A program made the translations under genes and the position numbers. Below are positions 25,391 to 33,915 of a stretch of 64,000 bases of DNA, piece by piece (position 1 is the first letter of the stretch; every line of letters starts with the position of its first letter). This DNA comes from Cryobacterium lactosi (GTDB lineage: Bacteria > Actinomycetota > Actinomycetes > Actinomycetales > Microbacteriaceae): contig NZ_SOHM01000049.1 of the NCBI RefSeq assembly GCF_004403945.1, positions 1-64,000 of the forward strand, in the 5' to 3' direction. Below the pieces are notes generated by a model. That model worked only from the letters and a program-made list of their open reading frames with translations, had not been told where the DNA came from and did not search any database.

Positions 25391-25876
25391 CTAGCGTTCG
25401 AACCCAGGCCATCTCATGGCGATCATGACCGGATCGGACAGCGGACGACCGAAGCGCGTCCCGTTCTGCCGGGCGGCGGCAATCCCGGCATTGACGCGTT
25501 CGACGATAAGTTCGCGCTCGTACTCGGCGAGGGTGGCGAGCATGTTCAGCATCAGCCTGCCCGTCGACGTCGCCGGGTCGATGCCATCCGAAATGGATCG
25601 CACCTGGACGCCGCGCTCGCGCAGCAGGTTCACCGTGTTCAGGACGTCGATGAGGGAGCGGCCGAGCCGGTCGATTCGCCACACGACGACCGTGTCACCA
25701 GGTTCCGCGTACCCGAGGAGCTTCTTCATCCCGGGCCGCTCGATCGCGGTCTTGCTTCCTGACGTGACGTCAGCGAACACGTCGCGTTTCTGCACGCCAG
25801 CATTGACGAGCGCGTCGAGCTGCAGCTGCGCATCCTGGCTCGATGTGCTCACACGCGTGTACCCAATAGGCCTCAT
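25391..25876 (-). CDS. Serine recombinase missing its C-terminal DNA-binding domain
   Basis: A 161-residue recombinase with an intact catalytic domain: Ser10 in IGYTRVSTSSQDAQLQLDAL, SGSKTAIERPGMKKLL, VVWRIDRLGRSLIDVL, and the E-helix TLAEYERELIVERVNAGIAAAR. It breaks off after GRPLSDPVMIA into MRWPGFER and a stop, where the helix-turn-helix should follow. It is thus probably unable to bind its site. A long palindrome lies about 140 bases upstream. Confidence 0.85.
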   Translation of the reverse strand: MRPIGYTRVSTSSQDAQLQLDALVNAGVQKRDVFADVTSGSKTAIERPGMKKLLGYAEPGDTVVVWRIDRLGRSLIDVLNTVNLLRERGVQVRSISDGIDPATSTGRLMLNMLATLAEYERELIVERVNAGIAAARQNGTRFGRPLSDPVMIAMRWPGFER

Positions 25877-26013
25877 TCTTCCATTGTGACTCACAAACCC
25901 AGTCTCTCCAGTCGCCTGAGACGTTTTACGGCGAGACACATTTATGGGACATCGAGCGGCCCGCCACCTTGTGGGTGGGGACCATGGGGGGATCGAGTGT
26001 CTCGGAAATCTTA

Positions 26014-26079
26014 GGCGGCTTCAAGGGGTCGTAGCAACACCTCACTCATACGGTGTTGCTACGACCCCTTGAAGCCGCC
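26014..26079. repeat. Perfect 28-bp inverted repeat with 10-base spacer
   Basis: Bases 26014-26041 and 26052-26079 are perfect reverse complements (arms start GGCGGCTTCAAGGGGTCG, spacer TCACTCATAC). Outside them, TGTCTCGGAAATC and GGTTTCGAGACA form a further imperfect pair. The inner ends (GGTGTTGCTACGACC) resemble IS30-type terminal repeats such as AGTGTTGCAACGAC at 20138. Two abutted IS ends without a transposase is the likely origin. Confidence 0.85.
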
Positions 26080-26243
26080 CCAGGGTTTCGAGACAGAAGG
26101 ATGGGGTGCTCGTCCATATGTTCACGACGTCCCGCGTCAGGCCTAAAGACTGGACAGCCGACCGCCCCTTTGGAGCTACGGGCTCACGGTGGAACCGCTG
26201 CTCGCGGATGTGGCCCTACCCCATTTCAATCTGATGGGTCGCC

Positions 26244-27152
26244 TTAGGACGAAGCTGAACCGTCGAGTGCCTGGGACGAAGGCAGCAGCCCGTTTCGGTA
26301 CGCGTGGGCCACAATCTGTGACCGAGAAGTAAATCCGAGCTTGCTGAGGATGCTGCTGAGGTGGGTTTTCACCGTCGACTCGCCGATGTGAGCGCTCTGG
26401 GCGATGTCACTATTGCTCAGCCCGCGGGCAGCGAGGAGGAAAATCTCCCGTTCGCGTGACGACAGTGCGCCAATCGAGTTCATGTCGCCTAACGCCGGGC
26501 TCTGGGTTTCGGAATCGATAACGGCCGTGCGGGTCTTGTCTCCGGCAGCATCCGGAAGAACCTCGCCGGACAATTCCGGCCCTGGCTTGGTAGTTCGTGA
26601 TCGAATGCGCGACCCGACGTGCCAGGCACCCACAGTCAGGAGAATCCCCACGGCTGTCCAGCTGAGAAAGCCTTGGACAACTTCGACGGATGCGCCCTCC
26701 TTGCCGTTGATTGTCCCGAACACACCGGATAACGACAGGAACGGGAAGTTGAGCAACGCACTGACAACAACGCTTCCCAGAATCGAAAGTCCAAGCAGCG
26801 ACCGACGCATCACGGCCTTGCCAGACGCGCTGATTCCAATCACCAGAAGAACAAGCGCGAGATAGGCAACCCAGCTTGTCTGGCTGAAACGTGTTGGCCA
26901 GAACAGCAGCTGCACGACAAGCAGGCCACCGGTGAGAGATAGCGCGGCACCGGGCCTCACCCGACAAAGCGCAATAGCCAATGCGAATCCCAGCGCGATC
27001 AACACGGCGTAGGGGTTCGTGATGAACGTCTCCGACCGCAGGGGCACGTCGCCGACAATCTGACTGGACGATCGCGCTACCCAGGCCGCAAAGAACACCG
27101 CCCCGAGCAATGGCTCCAGAATATGACGAAGGTGCGAGCGGGACTTTGGCAT
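26244..27152 (-). CDS. Membrane-anchored LuxR-type transcriptional regulator
   Basis: A 302-residue protein with about six membrane helices in residues 8-185. A linker follows, then a C-terminal LuxR/GerE helix-turn-helix (LSSREREIFLLAARGLSNSDIAQSAHIGESTVKTHLSSILSKLG). There is no receiver domain, so it is a one-component regulator acting from the membrane. The ligand or signal is unknown. It is transcribed divergently from a 47-residue membrane protein gene and a DUF1648-like gene, which are candidate targets. Confidence 0.8.
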   Translation of the reverse strand: MPKSRSHLRHILEPLLGAVFFAAWVARSSSQIVGDVPLRSETFITNPYAVLIALGFALAIALCRVRPGAALSLTGGLLVVQLLFWPTRFSQTSWVAYLALVLLVIGISASGKAVMRRSLLGLSILGSVVVSALLNFPFLSLSGVFGTINGKEGASVEVVQGFLSWTAVGILLTVGAWHVGSRIRSRTTKPGPELSGEVLPDAAGDKTRTAVIDSETQSPALGDMNSIGALSSREREIFLLAARGLSNSDIAQSAHIGESTVKTHLSSILSKLGFTSRSQIVAHAYRNGLLPSSQALDGSASS

Positions 27153-27349
27153 GGTCCAACGTTAGGTGTCGCGGCACCGATTGCGCGGTCGATAACGAGG
27201 GATTCCTCCCTTTGGGGGATGCCTCTCCGACGAAGGACCGAGGATCCTTTTTTTGACCGCGGCGGGCGCCGCGAACCGCTTTCCCGTGGCTGCGTTGGAG
27301 GTTCCTCGTCGGGGCCTGCCGCCGCTCCCTTGTAAGTGAACTGTCTCCA

Positions 27350-27378
27350 AACCTGAGCGTCTCGTATCCCATGGGATA
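27350..27378. repeat. 29-bp direct repeat, copy 1 (palindromic core)
   Basis: This 29-base block matches 28743-28771 at 24 of 29 positions, same orientation; the shared 3' part is CCCATGGGATA. In this copy TATCCCATGGGATA (27365-27378) is a perfect 14-bp palindrome. The pair brackets the two membrane protein genes. Confidence 0.55.
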
Positions 27379-27543
27379 TGCGGCAGGGAGGCATTTGCCA
27401 TCTTCTGCCGCAAGACCGCTGCGGAACAACGAGGTGCAGAAGAGATCGACACGAGAAGAACGCCTAGGCGCGTTCACGGCGGTAGGGTTACCGCAAGAAT
27501 CGGACCGAGCAGGTACACCAATTGGCCGCGAAGGGGGGGCGTA

Positions 27544-27687
27544 CTGCCCGAAAAAGAAGCATGGTTCGGTCCGAAGAAGATCGGCTTCGGCTGGGGACCT
27601 CGAACATGGCAAGGATGGCTGGTCATGGCACTCATCACCGCAACGGTGATTGGCATAGCAATCTTCGGAGCCACCCAGAGCGGATAG
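27544..27687 (+). CDS. Small membrane protein, WFGPK/TWQGW type
   Basis: A 47-residue protein with EAWFGPKKIGFGWGPRTWQGW followed by a single membrane helix (LVMALITATVIGIAIFGATQ). The W-F-G-P-K/R...G-W-G-W...T-W-Q-G-W pattern is shared by small uncharacterised membrane proteins of many bacteria. There is no ATG, GTG or TTG at a sensible place; a CTG at 27544 sits four bases after the G-rich AAGGGGGGG, so CTG may be the start, or the gene may have lost it. It lies 74 bases before the DUF1648-like gene. Confidence 0.55.
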   Translation: MPEKEAWFGPKKIGFGWGPRTWQGWLVMALITATVIGIAIFGATQSG

Positions 27688-27761
27688 ATTTGCGCCAGTC
27701 CACACGAAACTACTGGCCGCTGCGTTACACAATCAGCCTCATTGAGAGAAAGCGCCTCATC

Positions 27762-28724
27762 GTGAATACACGCAAAGCGGGGCAAGCGGGCATTCGTGAT
27801 GTCGTCGCGGCGTCCACGCTCTGGGCGCCCCTGGTCGTTGTCGCCACAACGTGGGCAGCGTGGCGGGACTTACTCCCGACCAACTTGCCCCGTCAGTGGG
27901 GTAGCGATGGCGTGAGCTCGACGTGGCCGACGTGGGTCGCGATCGCCCTCGTCGCGCTAATCTGCCTCGGTTCGGCGGTCACGGCAACGGTCGCGCTTCG
28001 TCCGGGCGCAGCCCGGAGCCGTCGGACAACATTCCTGTGGGCCGGGTTCGCCGCCGGACTGGCGTGCGGCGCCTGGCTGCTGGTTGCGGGTTCAACGTTC
28101 TCCGCCGGCGCGAATGCCGAGCCCGAGGTGGGTGCGTGGCCCCTGCTCCTCATGTTGCTGATGGGATACGGCCTAATCCCTTTCCTGATCGCACATCGGT
28201 GGGTGGACGATGCACCCAAGCCGCCCGCTGTGGTGGTCACTTTTGTACCTGCTGAAACTGGCGCGTGGATCACAACCGTAACGGTGCCACTGTTCGCTCT
28301 AACTAGCCTTGCGCTCCTAGTCACCGCAGCAGTTCTGTTCTTCCTCGCAGTGCGCGACGGCACAGCGGGAGAAGATCTCTGGGGCGCAGCGGTCCTGGCA
28401 GTCCTCTCCGTACCGATGCTGGCGTTCGCGCGGCTGCGGATCAGTGCGGACTGGCGCGGTCTCAAAGTCGTTACAGGGATATTGGGTATCTCGCTGAAGA
28501 CAATTCCGTTGATCGCCATCGAGTCTGTTCGCACCGAGACTCTGGAACCGATGCACTGGGGCGGCTGGGGCTACCGATTCATGCCAGGCCGATCGGCAAT
28601 CATCCTCCGTGCCGGACCCGGGATCATCGTCAACCTCACCAACGGCAAGCAATTCGCCCTCTCGCTGAAGGCCCCCGAGATCCCTGCCGCAGTCCTGTCA
28701 ACGATGATCGCTTCCGACGCCTAG
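27762..28724 (+). CDS. DUF1648-like membrane protein with PH-like C-terminal domain
   Basis: A 320-residue membrane protein. The first segment LWAPLVVVATTWAAW, followed by LLPTNLPRQWGSDG, resembles the DUF1648 start. About five more helices follow (residues 60-230). A soluble C-terminal domain contains LRISADWRGLKVVTGILGISLKTIPLIAIESVR and SAIILRAGPGIIVNLTNGKQFALSL, a bacterial PH-like pattern. GTG 27762 gives the family length; longer in-frame sequence upstream is not protein-like. Function unknown; neighbouring LuxR gene is divergent. Confidence 0.75.
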   Translation: MNTRKAGQAGIRDVVAASTLWAPLVVVATTWAAWRDLLPTNLPRQWGSDGVSSTWPTWVAIALVALICLGSAVTATVALRPGAARSRRTTFLWAGFAAGLACGAWLLVAGSTFSAGANAEPEVGAWPLLLMLLMGYGLIPFLIAHRWVDDAPKPPAVVVTFVPAETGAWITTVTVPLFALTSLALLVTAAVLFFLAVRDGTAGEDLWGAAVLAVLSVPMLAFARLRISADWRGLKVVTGILGISLKTIPLIAIESVRTETLEPMHWGGWGYRFMPGRSAIILRAGPGIIVNLTNGKQFALSLKAPEIPAAVLSTMIASDA

Positions 28725-28742
28725 CGGCGGCGGGTGTCGCAC

Positions 28743-28771
28743 AACCTCAGAGTGTCGAAACCCATGGGATA
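28743..28771. repeat. 29-bp direct repeat, copy 2
   Basis: This is the second copy of the block described at 27350 (five mismatches). It starts 18 bases after the stop of the DUF1648-like gene. Here it is extended into a partial hairpin (AGTGTC ... GACACT). Confidence 0.55.
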
Positions 28772-28942
28772 CAAGACACTGACACCTGCTCCGAAGCGGC
28801 GCACGCAATGAGTTGGATGCGCCAAATAGCGATCACTGAACGCCGCCACATATCGCCGAAAGTCACATCGAACGCTTTCGCGGTGTTCGTGATGTTCACT
28901 AGGACCTTGACCCAAGCTAGGCGTGAACCATGCCTGTTTGGG

Positions 28943-29137
28943 TTATTGACTCGAGCCGTCCCAGCCCAACGCTGCGGTTAGTTCGTCAGCGTCAGGGAGG
29001 GCGTCCTGTTCAGTCGAGGGGAGCGCATCGTAGGTGTACGTGGAGACTGCCATTGGTGATCCGCTCCGGCTGAGTGCGTAGCGAACCGTGTGGTCGTTTC
29101 GGTCTCCGCAAATCAGTATGCCGACGGTGGGGGCATG
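28943..29137 (-). pseudogene. YhcG-type PDDEXK nuclease, C-terminal segment (interrupted gene)
   Basis: This is the last 60 or so codons of the nuclease gene whose first part is at 33916-34800. The frame is HAPTVGILICGDRNDHTVRYAL to TAALGWDGSSQ and TAA. An IS21 element separates the two parts. The 6-bp duplication GGCATG is present on both sides (29132-29137 and 33916-33921). Removing the element and one duplication rejoins KLRRAAHA and PTVGILICG in frame to give a 357-residue protein. Confidence 0.9.
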
Positions 29138-29205
29138 TGTTAACGCCAACTGAAAACAGGGCCAGAAACGCCAACTGAAAATAGGGCCACCAACCACTAT
29201 GGAAG

Positions 29206-29586
29206 GTGATCAAATTGGATGATTGGGCAGAGATTCGCCACCTGCATTCGACAGGGAGGCGCTCGAAGAGAGAGATAGCCCGACTTGTCGGAGTGTCTCG
29301 GGGGACGGTTGATCGGGCGTTGGCCGTGGACCGGGCGCCGACGTATCAACGAGAGCCGACCGGGTCGAGTTTCGACGCGTTCGCCGCTCAGGTGAGGGTG
29401 TTGCTCGCGGCAACACCGAACATGCCGGCCGCGACAGCGGCCGAACGCGTGGGCTGGTCCGGGTCGCCGTCGTTGTTTCGGGCGAAGGTCGCCGAGCTCC
29501 GGCCCGAGTACCGGGTGCCTGACCCCGCGGATCGGCTCGTTCACCCGCCCGGGTTCCAGGTCCAGTGCGACCTCTGGTTCCCGCAC
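29206..29586 (+). pseudogene. istA: istA of outer IS21, 5' part
   Basis: The GTG start begins IKLDDWAEIRHLHSTGRRSKR and the helix-turn-helix EIARLVGVSRGTVDRAL; the frame reaches FQVQCDLWFP, containing the first catalytic Asp. It is cut at the duplicated target CCGCAC (29581-29586) by the inner element. Joined to 32229-33089 it restores a 413-residue IstA in frame. Confidence 0.9.
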
Positions 29587-29782
29587 TGTTAGCGGCCATG
29601 ACAAACTGCCCATAGGCGGCCACGGAACTGCCCACTGACGGCCAGTAGAACTGCCCGCTGGTGGCCATGAGATCTGCCCACTTCTATTTCTGAACCCCCG
29701 CCCGGTTACACGGCGGGAGCCCCTTCCTGGGTTTTGATGACGGTGTCTAGTCGCATCAAAGTCGCCCAGGAAGAGGCCCTGA

Positions 29783-31309
29783 ATGAAGTTTGACGGAGAA
29801 ATCATGGAAATACTCGCTGCCTACGACCTGACCGGGTCGTTGCGCGCCACAGCCGAGCTCACCGGCTGCTCGCACCACACTGTTGCCCGGCACGTCGCTG
29901 CCCGCGACGCCGGCCGGCCCATCGCGGAACCCGCGTTCCGGGGCCGGGTCACGGACCCGTTTATGCCCAAGATCGAGGAATGGGTCGAGAAGTCCAAAGG
30001 CAAGATCCGCGCCGACAAAGCCCACGAGAAGCTCCGGGCCCTCGGCTATGACGGGTCGGAGCGGTCGACCCGGCGGGCGGTCGCGCAGGTTCGCGCCGCG
30101 TTCCGGCTGGGCCAGGTGCGAGTGCACCGGCCCTGGATTACCGAGCCGGGCATGTGGTTGCAGTACGACTTCGGCGACGGCCCCGTCATCGACGGGAAGA
30201 AGACCGTGTTGTTCGTCGCCTGGCTGGCCTGGGCCAGGTTCCGCATCGTGATCGCGCTGCGCGACCGGACGGCGCCGAGCGTGTTCGCAGCGTTGGATCG
30301 CTCCTTCCGGATTCTCGGCGGAGCACCGACCTACGTCCTCACCGACAACGAGAAAACCGTCACCATCTCGCATGTTGCGGGCGTTCCGGTGCGCAATCCA
30401 CAGACGGTCGAGTTCGCTCGGCACTACGGCGTGACCGTGCTCACCTGCCAGCCCGCGGACCCGGCTTCCAAGGGTGGGGTGGAGTCGTCGGTGAAGCTAG
30501 CCAAGGCTGACATCGTGCCCAAAGACACCAACCTGCGCCCCGAATATGCCTCGTTCGCTGAGGTCGAAGCGGCCTGCGAGGCGTTCATGGTCGAGGTCAA
30601 CAACCGGGAGCACCGCGCCACCAAGCGGAAGCCCGCGGTGATGCTCGAGGAGGAACGGCCCCGGCTGCACCGGGTTCCCGACACCGCGCACACCGTCGCG
30701 CTGGGCCTGACCCGGGCCGTTCCGGAGAACACGCCGATGGTCACGTTCGAGACCGGCCAGTACTCCGTTCCGGCGCACCTGCTCGGCGCCCGGGTGTTCG
30801 TCCGCAGCCACGGCGTTGGGGCCGACGAGCAGGTCGTCATCGTCCACGTCGGCAGCGACGGCCCCGTCGAGGTCGCCCGGCACCACCGGGCCCGGCCCGG
30901 CAGCCCACGCCTCGACGAGGCCCACTTCCCGGGCCACAAGGAGAAGGTCCCGGGTGACTACACGATCACCCCGCGCAGCACCGCAGAGACCGAGTTCTTG
31001 GCCATCGGCGCCGGCGCTCACGCCTGGCTCCTCGAGGCCGCCGCGGCCGGCACCGCGCGGATGAACGTGAAAATGGCTGAGGCCGTCGCCTTAGCTAAGA
31101 TCAGCGGCACCGCCCGAGTCGACGAGGCCCTCGGCCAAGCGGCCACTTACGGTCGGTTCGCGACCGGTGATCTCGCCTCGCTACTCAGCGCGGGCGGCAC
31201 CCGTCCGCCGGCACGCTCAGCGGCGGAGACCAGTTCGCTGGCGCAGGGCACCGCCGGGTGGGCAGCCATCGGACAGCCCGCCGAGGACGAGCTGGAGCAG
31301 AGCGCATGA
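29783..31309 (+). CDS. istA: IS21 family transposase IstA (inner element)
   Basis: A 508-residue transposase with no internal stop. It has an N-terminal helix-turn-helix region (ATAELTGCSHHTVARHV). The catalytic core has Asp in MWLQYDFGDGPV, a second Asp in YVLTDNEKTV, and Glu in DPASKGGVESSVKLAK. A C-terminal part follows that contacts the terminal repeats and IstB. It catalyses insertion of the element with strand transfer. Its start codon lies within the sequence AGGCCCTGAATGAAG, behind a long imperfect hairpin that may damp translation. Confidence 0.95.
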   Translation: MKFDGEIMEILAAYDLTGSLRATAELTGCSHHTVARHVAARDAGRPIAEPAFRGRVTDPFMPKIEEWVEKSKGKIRADKAHEKLRALGYDGSERSTRRAVAQVRAAFRLGQVRVHRPWITEPGMWLQYDFGDGPVIDGKKTVLFVAWLAWARFRIVIALRDRTAPSVFAALDRSFRILGGAPTYVLTDNEKTVTISHVAGVPVRNPQTVEFARHYGVTVLTCQPADPASKGGVESSVKLAKADIVPKDTNLRPEYASFAEVEAACEAFMVEVNNREHRATKRKPAVMLEEERPRLHRVPDTAHTVALGLTRAVPENTPMVTFETGQYSVPAHLLGARVFVRSHGVGADEQVVIVHVGSDGPVEVARHHRARPGSPRLDEAHFPGHKEKVPGDYTITPRSTAETEFLAIGAGAHAWLLEAAAAGTARMNVKMAEAVALAKISGTARVDEALGQAATYGRFATGDLASLLSAGGTRPPARSAAETSSLAQGTAGWAAIGQPAEDELEQSA

Positions 31310-32085
31310 GCGTCACCCAGGCCGCCGCACCGGCCCTGCCAGCGGAGCTGGAAGCGTTGATGCGGCAGCTGAAGATGCCCTACGCCCGAGCCCTGGCCCC
31401 TGAGCTCATCGCGACCGCCCGGGCGCAACGATGGGAACCCACCGAGATCATCAAGGCCCTTTTCGTCGAGGAAGTTACCGGCCGGTCCCGGTCAATGCTC
31501 GCGACCCGGCGGCGGGCGGCGGGGTTCCCGACCGGGAAGACGTTCGATACCTGGGACGAGTCGGCGTCCTCGATCCCGGTGCCCACGCAACAAGCTTTGC
31601 GGACGTTGGAGTGGATCGGCCGGAAGGAGAACGTCGTCGTTTGCGGCCCGTCAGGGACCGGGAAGACGTTCTTCCTCGAGGCCCTCGGCCAGCAAGTCGT
31701 CGAGGCCGGCATGCGAGTCGCGTGGTTCCGCCTCGAAGATCTCGGCGCCCTGGTTAGGGCGCACCGGGCTGACGACTCCGTCGGCCGGGTCGTGGCCAGG
31801 ATCCTGCGCTCTGACCTGATCGTGATCGACGACATCGGCCTGCTTGAAGTCGGTGCCGATGCCGCCGAGGGCCTCTATCGACTCGTCGATGCTGCTTACG
31901 AAAAACGGTCCATCGCGATCTCGTCGAACCTGCACCCGGCGGGCTTTGACGAGCTCATGCCCAAGACACTCGCGACGGCGACCGTTGACCGGCTCCTGCA
32001 CCACGCCCACGTCTGCCAAACCTCGGGCGACTCGATCCGCCTCACCCAGGCCCTCGCCGGGAAGGGCGTCACAAAGATGAGCTAA
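31306..32085 (+). CDS. istB: IS21 helper ATPase IstB (inner element)
   Basis: A 259-residue AAA+ ATPase related to DnaA/DnaC. Walker A is VCGPSGTGKTFF, Walker B LIVIDDIGLL, and ISSNLHPAGFDELM is the sensor region. The N-terminal helical domain has YARALAPELIATARAQRW. IstB bends target DNA and directs IstA to its insertion site. Its ATG overlaps the istA stop (ATGA), so the two are translationally coupled. Confidence 0.95.
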   Translation: MSVTQAAAPALPAELEALMRQLKMPYARALAPELIATARAQRWEPTEIIKALFVEEVTGRSRSMLATRRRAAGFPTGKTFDTWDESASSIPVPTQQALRTLEWIGRKENVVVCGPSGTGKTFFLEALGQQVVEAGMRVAWFRLEDLGALVRAHRADDSVGRVVARILRSDLIVIDDIGLLEVGADAAEGLYRLVDAAYEKRSIAISSNLHPAGFDELMPKTLATATVDRLLHHAHVCQTSGDSIRLTQALAGKGVTKMS

Positions 32086-32228
32086 ACCACCCACGACCGC
32101 GCATGGCCAACGCCACCAACACCCAGGTGGGCAGATCTGTTGGCCATGAGTGGGCAGTTTCCCTGGCCACCAGCGGGCAATTCTGCTGGCCGCCTACGGG
32201 CAGTTCCTAATGGCCATTGACACCGCAC

Positions 32229-33089
32229 GAGGCCCTGCCGCTGGGTCATGACCAGGCCGGCACGCCTCCGGTGCTGGTGATGACGTCCACGTTCTCCGGG
32301 TTCATCCAAGGCCGCATGCTCCCGACGCGGACGACACCGGATCTACTCGGCGGAATGTGGTCGATGGTCGAGGAAGCCGGCGCGGTGCCGACCCGGCTGA
32401 CCTGGGACAACGAAGCGGGCATCGGCCGCGGGAAACTCACCGAGCCAGCCGCCGCGTTCGCCGGCACGCTGGGCACCCAGATCAAACTGCTCAAGGCCCG
32501 CGACCCCGAGTCCAAGGGAATGGTCGAGCGGATGAACCAGTTCTTCCGCAGCCGCTTCATGTCTGGTCGCACGTTCACCTCGCCCGACGACTTCAACGAA
32601 CAGCTCACCGACTGGCTGCCGATCGCGAACAACCGGCTCTCCCGGTCCCGGCGCGGCCGGCCCAACGATCTGGTCAGCATCGACCGGGCCGCGATGCGCG
32701 GGCTCCCACCGATGGCACCGGAGGTGATGTTCCGCAACAGCGTCCGGTTGCCCCGCGATTACTACGTTCGGGCGTTCAGCAACGACTACTCCGTGGACCC
32801 GAGCATGATCGGCCGGGTCGTGGACGTCACGGTGAGCCTGGACACCGTCTCCGTTCATCACGATGGGATTCTTATCGCCCAGCACCGGCGGAAATGGGCG
32901 CGGCAGCTGACCGTGACCGACCCCGAACCTGTTGCCCGAGCGGCCGAGCTCCGCGCCCAGTTCCAAGCCCAACGCGCCCACCGGCCCGCCGTGACACCGG
33001 TCGTTGAGACGGCGTCGCTGGCCCGCTACGACGAACTGTTCAGCGTTGACATCGACGCCGCGCCTGTCGTCTTGGCGGTCGCGTCGTGA
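32229..33089 (+). pseudogene. istA: istA of outer IS21, 3' part
   Basis: The frame resumes with HEALPLGHDQAG and contains LTWDNEAGIG (second Asp), DPESKGMVERMNQFFRSRFM (Glu) and the C-terminal region to VVLAVAS. Its last codons overlap the start of istB at 33086. It is broken only by the inner insertion and would be whole without it. Confidence 0.9.
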
Positions 33090-33850
33090 TCGGCCCGGAG
33101 GCGGTCTCGCAGATCGAGTACTACTCCCGCGCGCTGCGGGCGCCGCGGATCAGTGAAGCGTTCCGCCGCCTGGGCGACCAGGCCCGCGACGCGGGTTGGT
33201 CTCACGAGGAGTACTTGGCCGCGGTGCTCTCCAAAGAAGTCGCTGAACGCGAAGCCTCCGGTGCCAATCTGCGGATCAAGGCCGCCCGGTTCCCCGGCCA
33301 CAAGATCCTCGAAGACTTCAACTTCGACCACCAACCGTCAGCAGACCGGAACCTGATCGCGCACCTGGGCACCAGCGTGTTCCTGACCGAAGCGAAGAAC
33401 GTTGTCCTGCTCGGCCCGCCCGGGACCGGAAAAACGCACCTCGCCGTCGGAATTGGCATCAAGGCCGCTAAAGCGGGCCACCGGGTCCTCTTCGACACCG
33501 CGACCGGCTGGGTCAGCCGCCTCCAAGACGCTCATTCTCGGGGCAAGCTCCCCGCCGAACTGGCCCGGCTCCGCCGATACAGCCTGCTCATCGTCGATGA
33601 AGTCGGCTACATCCCGTTCGACCAAGACGCCGCGAACCTGTTCTTCCAACTCGTCTCGAGCCGCTACGAACACGCGTCGCTGGTCATGACGAGCAACTTA
33701 CCCTTCGCCCGCTGGGGCGACGTGTTCGGCGACTTGACCATCGCTTCCGCGATGATCGACCGCATCGTCCACCACGCCGACGTGATCAGCCTCAAAGGCA
33801 ACAGCTACCGGCTCAAGCAACACCAACCCACCGCGACTACGGCACACTAG
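33086..33850 (+). CDS. istB: IS21 helper ATPase IstB (outer element)
   Basis: A 254-residue AAA+ ATPase with Walker A LLGPPGTGKTHLAV, Walker B LLIVDEVGYIPFDQDAA and sensor MTSNLPFARWGDVFGD. It starts GTGATC, overlapping the end of its istA by four bases (GTGA). It is intact, but its istA partner is interrupted, so the outer element cannot move on its own unless another IstA works for it. Confidence 0.95.
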   Translation: MIGPEAVSQIEYYSRALRAPRISEAFRRLGDQARDAGWSHEEYLAAVLSKEVAEREASGANLRIKAARFPGHKILEDFNFDHQPSADRNLIAHLGTSVFLTEAKNVVLLGPPGTGKTHLAVGIGIKAAKAGHRVLFDTATGWVSRLQDAHSRGKLPAELARLRRYSLLIVDEVGYIPFDQDAANLFFQLVSSRYEHASLVMTSNLPFARWGDVFGDLTIASAMIDRIVHHADVISLKGNSYRLKQHQPTATTAH

Positions 33851-33915
33851 AACCACACGACGGTGGCCCTGTTTTCAGTTGGCAGAAGTGGCCCTATTTT
33901 CAGTCGGCGTTAACA

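Larger units (their letters stand above)
29587..32222 (+). mobile_element. Inner IS21 family element, complete
   Basis: A 2636-bp element with ends TGTTAGCGGCCA and TGGCCATTGACA, flanked by the 6-bp duplication CCGCAC (29581-29586, 32223-32228). Each end carries three or four copies of a GGGCAGnTCTGnTGGCC-type repeat, about 28-35 bp apart. It holds complete istA and istB with overlapping ATGA. Upstream of istA, CTTCCTGGG (from about 29725) can pair with CCCAGGAAG (from about 29764). Confidence 0.95.
29138..33915 (+). mobile_element. Outer IS21 family element, inserted in the nuclease gene
   Basis: Ends are TGTTAACGCC at 29138 and GGCGTTAACA at 33915, with a 6-bp target duplication GGCATG. 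Terminal repeats CGCCAACTGAAAACAGGGCC and CGCCAACTGAAAATAGGGCC are side by side at the left and mirrored at the right, as in IS21 elements. Subtracting the inner element leaves about 2.1 kb containing istA and istB. Its istA is split by the inner IS21. Confidence 0.95.

Noticed and set aside
26410-27732. A 440-codon minus-strand frame overlapping the LuxR-type regulator
   Set aside because: It is out of frame with the clear LuxR protein, is rich in Arg and Cys, and has no domain; shadow frame.
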